Below are positions 54,779 to 62,901 of a stretch of 64,000 nucleotides of DNA, one piece after another. Positions within the stretch are counted from its first letter, which is position 1. Each line of letters opens with the position of its first letter. The position numbers were made by a program, and so were the translations under genes. Source of the stretch: Acidobacteriaceae bacterium (GTDB lineage Bacteria > Acidobacteriota > Terriglobia > Terriglobales > Acidobacteriaceae); contig JAPWKG010000007.1 of the NCBI GenBank assembly GCA_028283625.1, forward strand, positions 204,784 to 268,783, written 5' to 3'. Below the pieces are notes generated by a model. The model had not been told where the DNA came from and made no database searches. It saw only the letters and a program-made list of their open reading frames with translations.

Positions 54779-55813
54779 ATGCCAAGCCAACTCGAAATGG
54801 TCAGGCTGTTCACGGAACAGCTCAAGCTTTGCAAGCTGAAGCCCGAGGAAACCGTCATCATTCTCGGCGAAGACGATATCCGCGCCGACTACGCCGCAGC
54901 GTTCATGCTGGCGGCGCGTGAAATGGGCGCGACGCCGTTCCAGATCACCGTGCCGCTGCGCAACAAGCGCACCGACAAGCAGACGACCGGCAAGAACGCG
55001 CTTGCCGGCAACCGCCCGGCCGTCGAAGCGCTGAAGAAGGCCGACCTGATTGTCGACGTCATGGGCACGCTCTTCTCTCCGGAGCAGGACGAGATCTGCG
55101 GCGCCGGCGCCCGCATGCTGTTCGTTCGCGAACCCTTCGACGTGCTGGTGCAGAATTTCCCGAACGAGGACCTCCGGCGCCGGATCGAGCATGGCGAGCA
55201 GCTGCTCGGCAAGGCAAAGACGCTGCGTATCTGGTCGGATGCCGGTACCGAGGCCACCTTCGAGATGGGTGGCTACCGGGTCATGACCCAGTATGGTTAT
55301 ACCGACACGCCCGGTCGCTGGGATCACATGGGTACCGGTCAGGTTCTCTCCCAGGCACATGACGGCAAGGTCAACGGCAAGGTTGTCATCATGCCGGGTG
55401 ACACGGTTACCGCCTTCCAGCGGATGATAGAAAGCCCGGTGACGCTGACTATCAAGGACGGCTTCGTCGTCGATATCGCCGGCAATGGCATGGATGCGAT
55501 CCTGCTTTCCGACTACATGGAAAGCTTCAAGGATCCGCGCGCCTATGCCATCAGCCATATCGGCTGGGGCCTGCTCAACACCGCGACCTGGTACCATCGG
55601 GCGATCACCCGTACTCGCGACCAGGAAATCAGCGTCAACTCACTCTCCTATTACGGCAACGTGCTGTTCTCCACCGGCCCGAACACCGAGCTCGGCGGCA
55701 CCAACAACACGCTCTGCCATATGGACATACCCCTCAGGAAGACTTCGCTCTCGCTCGACGGCGTCACCATCGTCGACAAGGGCCAGGTCGTCATTCCGGA
55801 AATGGCTGTTTAG
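54779..55813 (+). CDS. NicX-like 2,5-dihydroxypyridine 5,6-dioxygenase family protein
   Basis: An extradiol-type ring-cleaving enzyme of 344 aa (P. putida NicX is ~350). The family resembles M29 aminopeptidases but has a distinct iron site. The reported NicX metal motif is H-x52-H-x-D. Here His260 (AISHIGWGLL), His314 and Asp316 (CHMDIPL) have spacing H-x53-H-x-D. It lies 12 bp after the monooxygenase gene, so its substrate is probably the dihydroxylated product of that enzyme. Aminopeptidase is the usual mis-annotation. Confidence 0.88.
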   Translation: MPSQLEMVRLFTEQLKLCKLKPEETVIILGEDDIRADYAAAFMLAAREMGATPFQITVPLRNKRTDKQTTGKNALAGNRPAVEALKKADLIVDVMGTLFSPEQDEICGAGARMLFVREPFDVLVQNFPNEDLRRRIEHGEQLLGKAKTLRIWSDAGTEATFEMGGYRVMTQYGYTDTPGRWDHMGTGQVLSQAHDGKVNGKVVIMPGDTVTAFQRMIESPVTLTIKDGFVVDIAGNGMDAILLSDYMESFKDPRAYAISHIGWGLLNTATWYHRAITRTRDQEISVNSLSYYGNVLFSTGPNTELGGTNNTLCHMDIPLRKTSLSLDGVTIVDKGQVVIPEMAV

Positions 55814-55827
55814 CCAGAGGAGCCACG

Positions 55828-56742
55828 ATGGCTGAGATAGAGGTCACCGAACACATCGCCCAGCCAGCCAAGCCGGCTCGCAAGGCAGGCACGGCCTGGG
55901 GCAGGCAGCGCAACCGGACGACCGTCTGGTTAATGGGCCTTCCGACGGTTGGCATGATCGTGCTGTTCCTGGCGCCGATCATGGTGCTGGTGTGGATGAG
56001 CTTCGGGGGCGGCACTGCTGCCCCCGCATTCGCCGGCTACGCGGCGCTGATGCAACCGGTCTATCTCCGGCTGCTTGGTTTCACGCTGCAGCTTGCCATC
56101 TTCTCGACCATCATCTGCGCGGTGCTGGCCTATCCCATCGCCTATCTGATGGTGAACATCCGTTCGCGTATCAATCTCTGGCTGGGCGTGGCGCTGTTCA
56201 TCTCGCTCTGGCTTTCATTCCTTGCCCGCACCTTTTCATGGATCATCATCCTGCAGCGGCGCGGGGTGGTGAACAACCTGCTGGTCAATCTCGGCCTGAC
56301 GGACCAGCCCCTCGAGCTCGTCTACAACAAGCTCGGTGTCTACATCGGCATGGTCCACATCCTCCTGCCGTTCATGGTCATCACGCTCGTACCTGCGATG
56401 AAGGCGATCGATCCCTCCTATGTAAGGGCAGGGCTTTCGCTCGGCGCTTCGCCTGCCAAGGTGTTCCGGCAGATCTACCTGCCGTTGTCGCTGCCTGGCC
56501 TCGTTGCCGGCTCCATGCTGGTCTTCACGCTGTCCTTCGGCTTCTTCATCACGCCCGCCATTCTGGGCGGCGGCCGGGCGCCGACCATCGTGCTCGCCAT
56601 CCGCGACCAGATCCAGCAGATGGGCGACCTGCAGCTGGCGGCATCGACCTCTATCGTCCTTCTCGTCATTTGCCTCGCACTACTCATCATCTACGACCGG
56701 GTCTCCGGCGTCGACAAGCTCTACCATCGAGGAGGCCGCTAA
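55828..56742 (+). CDS. ABC importer permease 1 (PotB-like)
   Basis: A 304-aa inner-membrane permease of the polyamine/opine type. It has a cytoplasmic N-terminus, then about 6 helices (TTVWLMGLPTVGMIVLFLAPIMV...). The EAA-like loop SYVRAGLSLGASPAKVFRQIYLPLSLPG is clear near residue 195-225. It sits between the dioxygenase gene and the fused permease-ATPase gene, whose start overlaps its stop (TAATG). It is probably the uptake system for the operon's substrate. Confidence 0.93.
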   Translation: MAEIEVTEHIAQPAKPARKAGTAWGRQRNRTTVWLMGLPTVGMIVLFLAPIMVLVWMSFGGGTAAPAFAGYAALMQPVYLRLLGFTLQLAIFSTIICAVLAYPIAYLMVNIRSRINLWLGVALFISLWLSFLARTFSWIIILQRRGVVNNLLVNLGLTDQPLELVYNKLGVYIGMVHILLPFMVITLVPAMKAIDPSYVRAGLSLGASPAKVFRQIYLPLSLPGLVAGSMLVFTLSFGFFITPAILGGGRAPTIVLAIRDQIQQMGDLQLAASTSIVLLVICLALLIIYDRVSGVDKLYHRGGR

Positions 56743-58745
56743 TGGAACTGCTGCTCAGCGCACCCAACAGGCGGCTACTGAAGCTTTATGCCGTTATCTG
56801 CTTCGTTTTCCTGTCCATTCCGGTGCTTCTGCTGGTGCCGATTTCCTTCGGTCAGGGCAACGCAATCTCCTTTCCGCCGCAAAAGCTGTCTTTCGAATGG
56901 TACACCTCTCTGGTCTCGGACCCGCGCTGGGGCAAGGCTGCCTTCCTGTCTCTGCAGGTTGGCCTTCTGGCAACGCTGTTTGCCACGGTCGCGGGTGTTC
57001 TGGCCGCTGTCGGCATCGCTCGCGTTGAAAATGCAAAGCTTGCCAAGTTCCTGAAGATCACCTTCATCGCGCCGATGATCGTTCCGCTGATGGTCATCGG
57101 CGTCGGGCTCTATATCGTCTTTGCCAAGCTCGGCCTGCTGGGCGCCGTCTGGCCGCTGGCGCTGGCTCATGCCATCGTGGTCCTGCCCTTCGTCGTCATG
57201 CCCGTCATGTCGCGCTTGAGCTCGCTGGATCCAGCCCTCGAACGTGCATCGGCCTCTTTGGGTGCCGGCCAGTGGCGCACGCTCGTCTTCGTAACCGTGC
57301 CGCTGCTCATCCCCGCCATTATCGCATCGGCCCTGTTTGTCTTCGTCTTTTCCTTCGACGAGGTCGTGCTGGCCCAGCTTCTGGCCGGGCCTCGCTTTGA
57401 GACCCTGCCGCGCAAGATCTACGACAGCCTCAGCCAGAACGGCCTGGACAAGTCAATCACCTCGATCGCGTCCATCCAGCTCTATCTGGTCCTTGCCTGC
57501 CTCGGTTTCTATGCCCTGTGGCAGTGGCGCCAGAAACGCGTTGCTTCGGCGCTGGTGCTCGCGACAGCCGCTGCCAAGTCCGCGCCGGTCGCCCCGCCTT
57601 CCTCCGCATCTTCGTCCGTTTCGCAGTCCGGAAAGACCCTTCCCATGAAAAATGCCTCAGCTCTCGCCGTTCAGGCCACATCCTCAGAGACCACCGCCGA
57701 AAACCGTGGCTTTGGCATCCAGTTCCAGCGCCTCACCAAGTACTACGGCAACAAGGCAGTCGTAGAGGATGTCAACTTCAGCATAGAACCGGGCGAATTC
57801 CTGACGATCCTGGGTCCCTCCGGCTCCGGCAAGACGACCCTGCTCATGCTGATCGCCGGCTTCGCCTCGCCGGATGCCGGACGCCTCATGCTCGGCAGCC
57901 GCGACATCTCGCAGGTTCCGCCGCACCAGCGCGATATCGGCGTCGTTTTCCAGTCCTACGCGCTTTTCCCGCACATGACGGTCGCGCAGAATGTCGCCTA
58001 TCCGCTCAAGGCGCGCGGCGTGCCGAAGGCCGAGCAGGAACGCCTGGTAAAATGGGCGCTCGATCGTGTTCACATGGGGCAATATGCCGACCGTCGCATT
58101 CCCCAGCTTTCGGGCGGCCAGCAGCAGCGTATCGCACTTGCCCGCTCCATCTCGTTCAGCCCCCGCGCCCTGCTGATGGACGAGCCGCTTTCGGCGCTCG
58201 ACCGCAACCTGCGCATCGAGATGCAGCGCGAAATCCGGTCGTTGCAGCGTGAGCTCGGCCAGACGGTGATCTTCGTCACTCACGACCAGGAAGAAGCGCT
58301 CAACATGTCGGACCGCGTCGCAGTCATGAACGAGGGTCGCATCCAGCAGGTCGCCACGCCGAAGGATCTCTATCTTTCGCCGGCCAACAGCTTCGTTGCC
58401 GACTTCTTCGGCGAGTCCAATCTTTTCCGCGGCATCGCCGACGGCAGCCGGCTGACCCTTGATGGCCGCGCCCTGCCACTGCCGGCAAGCCGCTCCGGCC
58501 AGGCTATTATCTGCGTCCGCCCTGAAGCGATCCGGTTGGATGATGTGCAAGCGCCGGAATGGGCTTTCGACGGCACCGTCACAGATGCGCGCTTCCTCGG
58601 CTCCCTGCTGCGGATCCAGCTGCAGACCGATTTGGGCCCCGTGGTTGTCACACGACAGACAGACGGCCTCTCCGTCGCTCCCAATGTCGGCGATGTCAGG
58701 AAAATTTCCTGGGCTCCCGCCATGAGCCACACGATGGCCGATTGA
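56742..58745 (+). CDS. Fused ABC permease 2 and ATPase (PotC-PotA-like single polypeptide)
   Basis: An uninterrupted 667-aa frame. Residues ~1-265 are a PotC-like permease (about 6 TM, EAA loop ERASASLGAGQWRTLVFVTVPLLIP). A 50-residue Ala/Ser/Pro-rich linker (APPSSASSSVSQSG) follows. From ~320 comes a complete ATPase: Walker A GPSGSGKTT at 358, Q-loop VVFQSYALFPHMT, signature LSGGQQQR, Walker B ALLMDEPLSALD, switch His TVIFVTHDQEE, and a TOBE domain to the end. These are normally separate genes. An internal ATG at 57645 (residue 302) with GGAAAG upstream could let the ATPase also be made alone. Confidence 0.9.
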   Translation: MELLLSAPNRRLLKLYAVICFVFLSIPVLLLVPISFGQGNAISFPPQKLSFEWYTSLVSDPRWGKAAFLSLQVGLLATLFATVAGVLAAVGIARVENAKLAKFLKITFIAPMIVPLMVIGVGLYIVFAKLGLLGAVWPLALAHAIVVLPFVVMPVMSRLSSLDPALERASASLGAGQWRTLVFVTVPLLIPAIIASALFVFVFSFDEVVLAQLLAGPRFETLPRKIYDSLSQNGLDKSITSIASIQLYLVLACLGFYALWQWRQKRVASALVLATAAAKSAPVAPPSSASSSVSQSGKTLPMKNASALAVQATSSETTAENRGFGIQFQRLTKYYGNKAVVEDVNFSIEPGEFLTILGPSGSGKTTLLMLIAGFASPDAGRLMLGSRDISQVPPHQRDIGVVFQSYALFPHMTVAQNVAYPLKARGVPKAEQERLVKWALDRVHMGQYADRRIPQLSGGQQQRIALARSISFSPRALLMDEPLSALDRNLRIEMQREIRSLQRELGQTVIFVTHDQEEALNMSDRVAVMNEGRIQQVATPKDLYLSPANSFVADFFGESNLFRGIADGSRLTLDGRALPLPASRSGQAIICVRPEAIRLDDVQAPEWAFDGTVTDARFLGSLLRIQLQTDLGPVVVTRQTDGLSVAPNVGDVRKISWAPAMSHTMAD

Positions 58746-58836
58746 TACGGTCGCCGCTGGTTCATTTCAAGCAAGTCATAAACGCATGGCCGTCAGGCGG
58801 CAGCGTGGTCATCCAATAAAAATGAGGGTAACGGCA

Positions 58837-59925
58837 ATGGCATTTGAAATATCGAGACGCAATCTTTTGGGTGGCATGGCCGCCGGCGTGGCCATGGGCG
58901 CGGGTCTGCGCCCGGTATCGGCTGCAGTCGATCCGGCCGCAATGCTCAAGGGTGACGGCAGCGTCGTTGTGTGCACCTGGGGCGGCAATTACGCGGACAC
59001 GATGCAGAGCGTCTGGTTCGACCCCTTCAAGGCGGCAACCGGCATTGATGTCTCTTCGACATCGATTCCCGACATGGCCAAGCTCGAAGTCATGGAAAAG
59101 GTCAGCAATGTCGAATGGGACCTGGTCGACACCGAAGGCGTCCAGATGCAGATCGCCATGAAGAAGGGCCTGCTGGAGCCCATCGACTATGACCTGATCT
59201 TCTCGATCGTTCCGAAGGAGCAGATCGACCCCAAGGTCATCACGCCCTACGGCATCGGCTCCGTTGCTTTCTCGACAGTCATTGCCTGGAATCACGAGAT
59301 GTTCGGCGCAGAAGGTCCGCAGACCTGGGCGGAATGGTTCGATACGTCGCGCTTCAAGGGTCGCCGCGCGCTTTATTCGCGTCCGCGTCCCTCCTTCGAA
59401 ATCGCGCTCATGGCAGCCGGCGTTCCGAAGGACAAGATCTATCCGATGAACATCGACGATGCCTTCGAGGCACTGAACGGCATTCGCAAGAAGGTCGACC
59501 TGTGGGTTGAAAAGACGTCGCAGTGGGGCGTCCTGATGCAGAACGGTGAAGTCGACCTGATGGGTTCATCGCTTGCCCGCACGCTCGACGAGAAGAAGCG
59601 CTCCGGCAAGGTGGAGTTCACATTCAATCAGTCTATCGTCGAACAGTCTTACTGGACAGTTCCGAAGGGTGCGCCGGGAGCCAAGAATGCGCAGAAGCTG
59701 ATTGCCTGGATGATGCAGCCGGAAGGCATGCTGAAATACGCCTCCGCCTTGCCGTTCAACGTTGCCAACACGTCGATCTACGGCAACGTCCCGACCGAAA
59801 TCCAGTCGCAGCTGCCAGGCTTCCCGGCCAACTCCTCCCGGAACATGCACATCAATGAAGCATGGTGGGCGGAAAACACCGCAGCCGTCGAGCCTCGCTG
59901 GCTCGAGTGGATCAGCAAGGCCTGA
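58837..59925 (+). CDS. PotD-like periplasmic substrate-binding protein, Tat-exported
   Basis: 362 aa from ATG 58837, which has GAGGG upstream. The Tat signal (ISRRNLLGGMAAGVAMGAG) ends near PVSA. The mature domain is the type II polyamine/spermidine-binding fold (VVVCTWGGNYADTMQSVWFDPFKAATGIDV, LIAWMMQPEGMLKYASALPFN). It supplies the ligand-binding part for the upstream permeases and lies in the same operon. Related proteins bind polyamines, opines and other amines, so a charged N-compound is likely. Confidence 0.93.
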   Translation: MAFEISRRNLLGGMAAGVAMGAGLRPVSAAVDPAAMLKGDGSVVVCTWGGNYADTMQSVWFDPFKAATGIDVSSTSIPDMAKLEVMEKVSNVEWDLVDTEGVQMQIAMKKGLLEPIDYDLIFSIVPKEQIDPKVITPYGIGSVAFSTVIAWNHEMFGAEGPQTWAEWFDTSRFKGRRALYSRPRPSFEIALMAAGVPKDKIYPMNIDDAFEALNGIRKKVDLWVEKTSQWGVLMQNGEVDLMGSSLARTLDEKKRSGKVEFTFNQSIVEQSYWTVPKGAPGAKNAQKLIAWMMQPEGMLKYASALPFNVANTSIYGNVPTEIQSQLPGFPANSSRNMHINEAWWAENTAAVEPRWLEWISKA

Positions 59926-59979
59926 TGACTTCCGGCGGGCGCAGCAGCCGCCCGCCCATTTACTTTAGCTGGAGAAAGC

Positions 59980-60642
59980 ATGGAAACGTCCAACTTCACC
60001 GCACGACAGATGTTTGAAAACCTGTCGGCCAATCCTTCCCGCCCGCGCTATGGTTTCGGCACGCGGCCAATGCTGATCAATGTGGATCTGCAGTGCGCCT
60101 ATACGCAGCCCGACGTCTACAAGACGGCCTACGAAACGGATCCGCGCCAGGCGGAATACGTCAACAAGCTTGCGGCCTATAACCGCAAGCTCGGCCTGCC
60201 CGTCATCTGGACCTATGTCGGTTTCTCGCCATCGGGCGACGATTGCGGCGTGTTCGGCACGCGTGCCGACGACGTCGATGCCCTGAAGAATATCAAGCTC
60301 GGGTCCGACCGCGCGGCGCTCGATCCGCGCCTGGAGATCGGCGCGGAAGACGTCGTCCTCAACAAGAAGATGCCATCGGCCTTCTTCGAGACACATATCG
60401 ACTCGCTGGCCCGCTTCCACAAGGTTGACACCGTAATCGTCACCGGCGGCTCCACCTCGGGCTGCGTTCGGGCGACCGTCGTCGATGCACTGTCGCGATC
60501 ATTCCGGACCATCGTGCCGATTGAATGCGTGGCCGACCTGCATGAGAGCCCGCATTTCGCCAACCTCTACGACATGCACAAGAAATACGCCGACTGCATC
60601 CCCGTGCAGGAAGTCTTCGAATGGTATGAAAGCCTTGTCTGA
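59980..60642 (+). CDS. Isochorismatase-like cysteine hydrolase (maleamate amidohydrolase NicF-like)
   Basis: A 220-aa cytoplasmic amidohydrolase. The catalytic Asp-Lys-Cys triad is visible: Asp in MLINVDLQCAYTQP, Lys in VVLNKKMPSAFFETHID, and Cys in VTGGSTSGCVRATVVDAL, preceded by the cis-peptide region. In the nicotinate pathway NicF follows NicX and deformylation, releasing ammonia from maleamate. Its presence with a NicX-like enzyme supports a shared route. Its last 17 bp overlap the FAD-synthetase gene. Confidence 0.9.
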   Translation: METSNFTARQMFENLSANPSRPRYGFGTRPMLINVDLQCAYTQPDVYKTAYETDPRQAEYVNKLAAYNRKLGLPVIWTYVGFSPSGDDCGVFGTRADDVDALKNIKLGSDRAALDPRLEIGAEDVVLNKKMPSAFFETHIDSLARFHKVDTVIVTGGSTSGCVRATVVDALSRSFRTIVPIECVADLHESPHFANLYDMHKKYADCIPVQEVFEWYESLV

Positions 60643-61480
60643 CTTTTCGCCGGACCTGTCGCGGGTTCCCTACACCCATAACGGATCGCAGTCGCTGCCG
60701 GCTGAACTGCATGGCGCGATCATGCTGCTCGGCAATTTCGACGGGCTGCACCGGGGGCATGGGGAATTGGTCGCGACAGGCCTGGAGATCTCCCGGCAAC
60801 GCGGTGCTCCGCTGGCCATGCTGCAATGCGACCCGCATCCGAGGGCTTATTTCTCGGGTGCCTCACGCTTCCGTGTCTCGACGGGTCTGGCTCAGACCCG
60901 TCTTTTAGCGGCAGCGGGCATCGAGCTGATCTATGCACCGCGCTTCGATGAAGCCTTTGCAGCGCTGACACCCGACGAATTCATTCTGGACAATCTGACT
61001 GGCCAGTTGGGAATCGGCGGCATTGTTGTCGGGCGCGATTTCCGCTTCGGATGTCGGCGACGGGGGGACGTGGTGCTCCTGCAGCATCATGCGGAGCGTC
61101 AGGGCTTCAGCCTGAATATTATTGACGACCAGATTTCGGACGGCCGCCGGATTTCGACATCGTCGGTGCGCGCGGCAATATTAGCCGGCGATATCGGACT
61201 GGCCACACGGCTTATGGGGCATGCGTGGCTGACCCAGATCTATGCGAACGACGGAGCCGGCTGGAGCTTCGCCGGCGACCAGCTTTTGCCGCCGACCGGC
61301 GAATGGCCGGTCGCAGCCCTGGATCGCGCGGGCGAGCACGTTGCCTATGCCCTGGTCGAGATATGCAAGGGCGGCCACGTGTCGGCGAAGCTGCCCGAGA
61401 AAACGGCGCTGCTCAAATGGCTGCCGACAGCGAAGACTCAATTTGCCGAACACACAGAAGGTAGGGATGCCTATGCCTGA
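60626..61480 (+). CDS. RibF-like FAD synthetase (FMN adenylyltransferase domain) with degenerate C-terminus
   Basis: 284 aa from ATG 60626, which overlaps the hydrolase stop by 17 bp. The nucleotidyltransferase domain is recognisable: ATP-binding LLGNFDGLHRGHGE, ALTPDEFILDNL, VVGRDFRFGCRRRGD and the RISTSSVR motif. The riboflavin-kinase half is missing its usual motifs (no GFPTAN), and the last ~95 residues are divergent. A catabolic-operon copy would add FAD for the flavin monooxygenase/reductase pair. Its last 14 bp overlap the amidase start. Confidence 0.88.
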   Translation: MKALSDFSPDLSRVPYTHNGSQSLPAELHGAIMLLGNFDGLHRGHGELVATGLEISRQRGAPLAMLQCDPHPRAYFSGASRFRVSTGLAQTRLLAAAGIELIYAPRFDEAFAALTPDEFILDNLTGQLGIGGIVVGRDFRFGCRRRGDVVLLQHHAERQGFSLNIIDDQISDGRRISTSSVRAAILAGDIGLATRLMGHAWLTQIYANDGAGWSFAGDQLLPPTGEWPVAALDRAGEHVAYALVEICKGGHVSAKLPEKTALLKWLPTAKTQFAEHTEGRDAYA

Positions 61481-62901
61481 CTATGATACGCTCGACGCAT
61501 TGGCGATGGCAGATCTCGTGCGCAAGCGCGAGGTTCCGCCGGATCACTTCATGAAGGAAGCCGCGGTCAGGGCTGCCGCTGTCAATCCGACGCTCAATGC
61601 CATCATCCACGACTTTGCACCCATGGAAAGTGCCAACGCCGATGGGCCCTTTGCCGGCGTTCCGCTCTGGCTGAAGGATACCGGCGCTTCGATCAAGGAT
61701 GAGCCGCTGACCTCGGGCACGCGACTGCACGCGGGCATCCGCAGCCCGGCCGACAGCACGATGGGCGCACGTCTGCGCGAAGCCGGCTTCATCTTCATGG
61801 GCCGCACCAACACGCCGGAGCTCGCCCTGTCCTTCACCACCGAAGGCACCTATTACGGCAGCGCGCGCAATCCTTGGGACCGAGCCGCACACCGGGCGGC
61901 TCATCCGGCGGTGCCGTGTCGCTGGTTGCCGCCGGCGTCGTGCCGCTGACGCAGGCGTCAGATGGTGCGGGCTCGATCCGCGTGCCTTGCGCCCACACAG
62001 GCACGTTCGGTTTCAAGCCGTCGCGCATGCGCGTACCGCAAGGGCCGCAGCAGGCCGAAGGCATGGCCGGCATGGCGACCTGCACGGCGTATCGCGATCG
62101 GTGCGCGATAGCGCCGCACTTCTGGATGCGACGCAGGGCGCCGATATCGGCGATCCCTTCAGCTGCCCGCCGCCGTTCGGGCACATTCCTTGCCGCAGTC
62201 GGTCGGGCACCAAAGCGCCTTCGCATCGGCATGCAGATCGAAGGCCCCGAGGATTATCCGTTGTCGCCGGAGGTCGTTGCCGCCACGACGGATGCGGCCA
62301 AGCTTCTGGCGGATCTTGGCCACGAGATCGAGATCACCACACTAGCCTACGACAACGCCGCGCTGGCGCGTGCCTGGTTCATCATTGCGGCCGTCAACGT
62401 CGCCCGTGGGGTCAAGGCATTTGCAGCCGCGAAGGGTATCGAGGATCCGCTTTCGCTGCTGGAGCCGGTCAATGCCGAATGGACGCGCCGGTCCAGCGGA
62501 ATTTTCAGGCGAGGACTATCTGGCAGCGGTGCAGACGCTGCATGGCTACCAGCCGTGCCATGGGTGCCTTCTTCCAGAAATACGACATCTATCTTTCGCC
62601 GGTCACGGCGACGGTTGCTCCAAAGCTTGGGCATCTTGCAGGCACGGGACTCTCTCCGGAGGCCTTCTTCGATCGCTTCTGGGGCCACGCACCTCTGACC
62701 GCCGTCTTCAACTCCTCCGGCTGCCCGGCCATGAGCGTACCGCTGTCCTGGACGGAAGAAGGCCTTCCCGTCGGCGTCCATTTCGGCGCGGCCTTCGGCA
62801 ACGAGGAATTGCTGTTCTCGCTGGCAGGCCAGCTGGAAGCCGCGCGGCCCTGGGCTGCCCGCCGCCCGCCACTGATAACCGAAGAAGCATGGACCGGATG
62901 A
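61467..62901 (+). pseudogene. Amidase signature-family enzyme, at least five frameshifts
   Basis: An amidase (GGSS family) that would hydrolyse a carboxamide. Start ATG 61467 (or 61473). The catalytic Lys region VPLWLKDTGASI is in frame one. After a shift near 61,880 the nucleophile region [18 protein letters not shown] is in a second frame, and further shifts lie near 62,080, 62,177, 62,500 and 62,545. It ends properly at EEAWTG (62,901). The first shift is explained by one C lost from CCC (GACCCGAGC read as GACCGAGC). An intact gene of ~475 codons with base-call errors is likelier than five real mutations. Confidence 0.85.

Noticed and set aside
55992..56742. Extension of the fused permease-ATPase frame upstream to 55,992
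   Set aside because: That part is an Arg/His/Ala-rich shadow of the PotB-like gene in another frame. The proper start is ATG 56742, coupled to the preceding stop.
61987..62901. Separate 304-aa gene overlapping the amidase
   Set aside because: Its first third is out of frame with the amidase family. Only parts of it (about 62,085-62,175 and 62,545-62,901) continue the amidase, so it is one fragment of a frameshifted gene.
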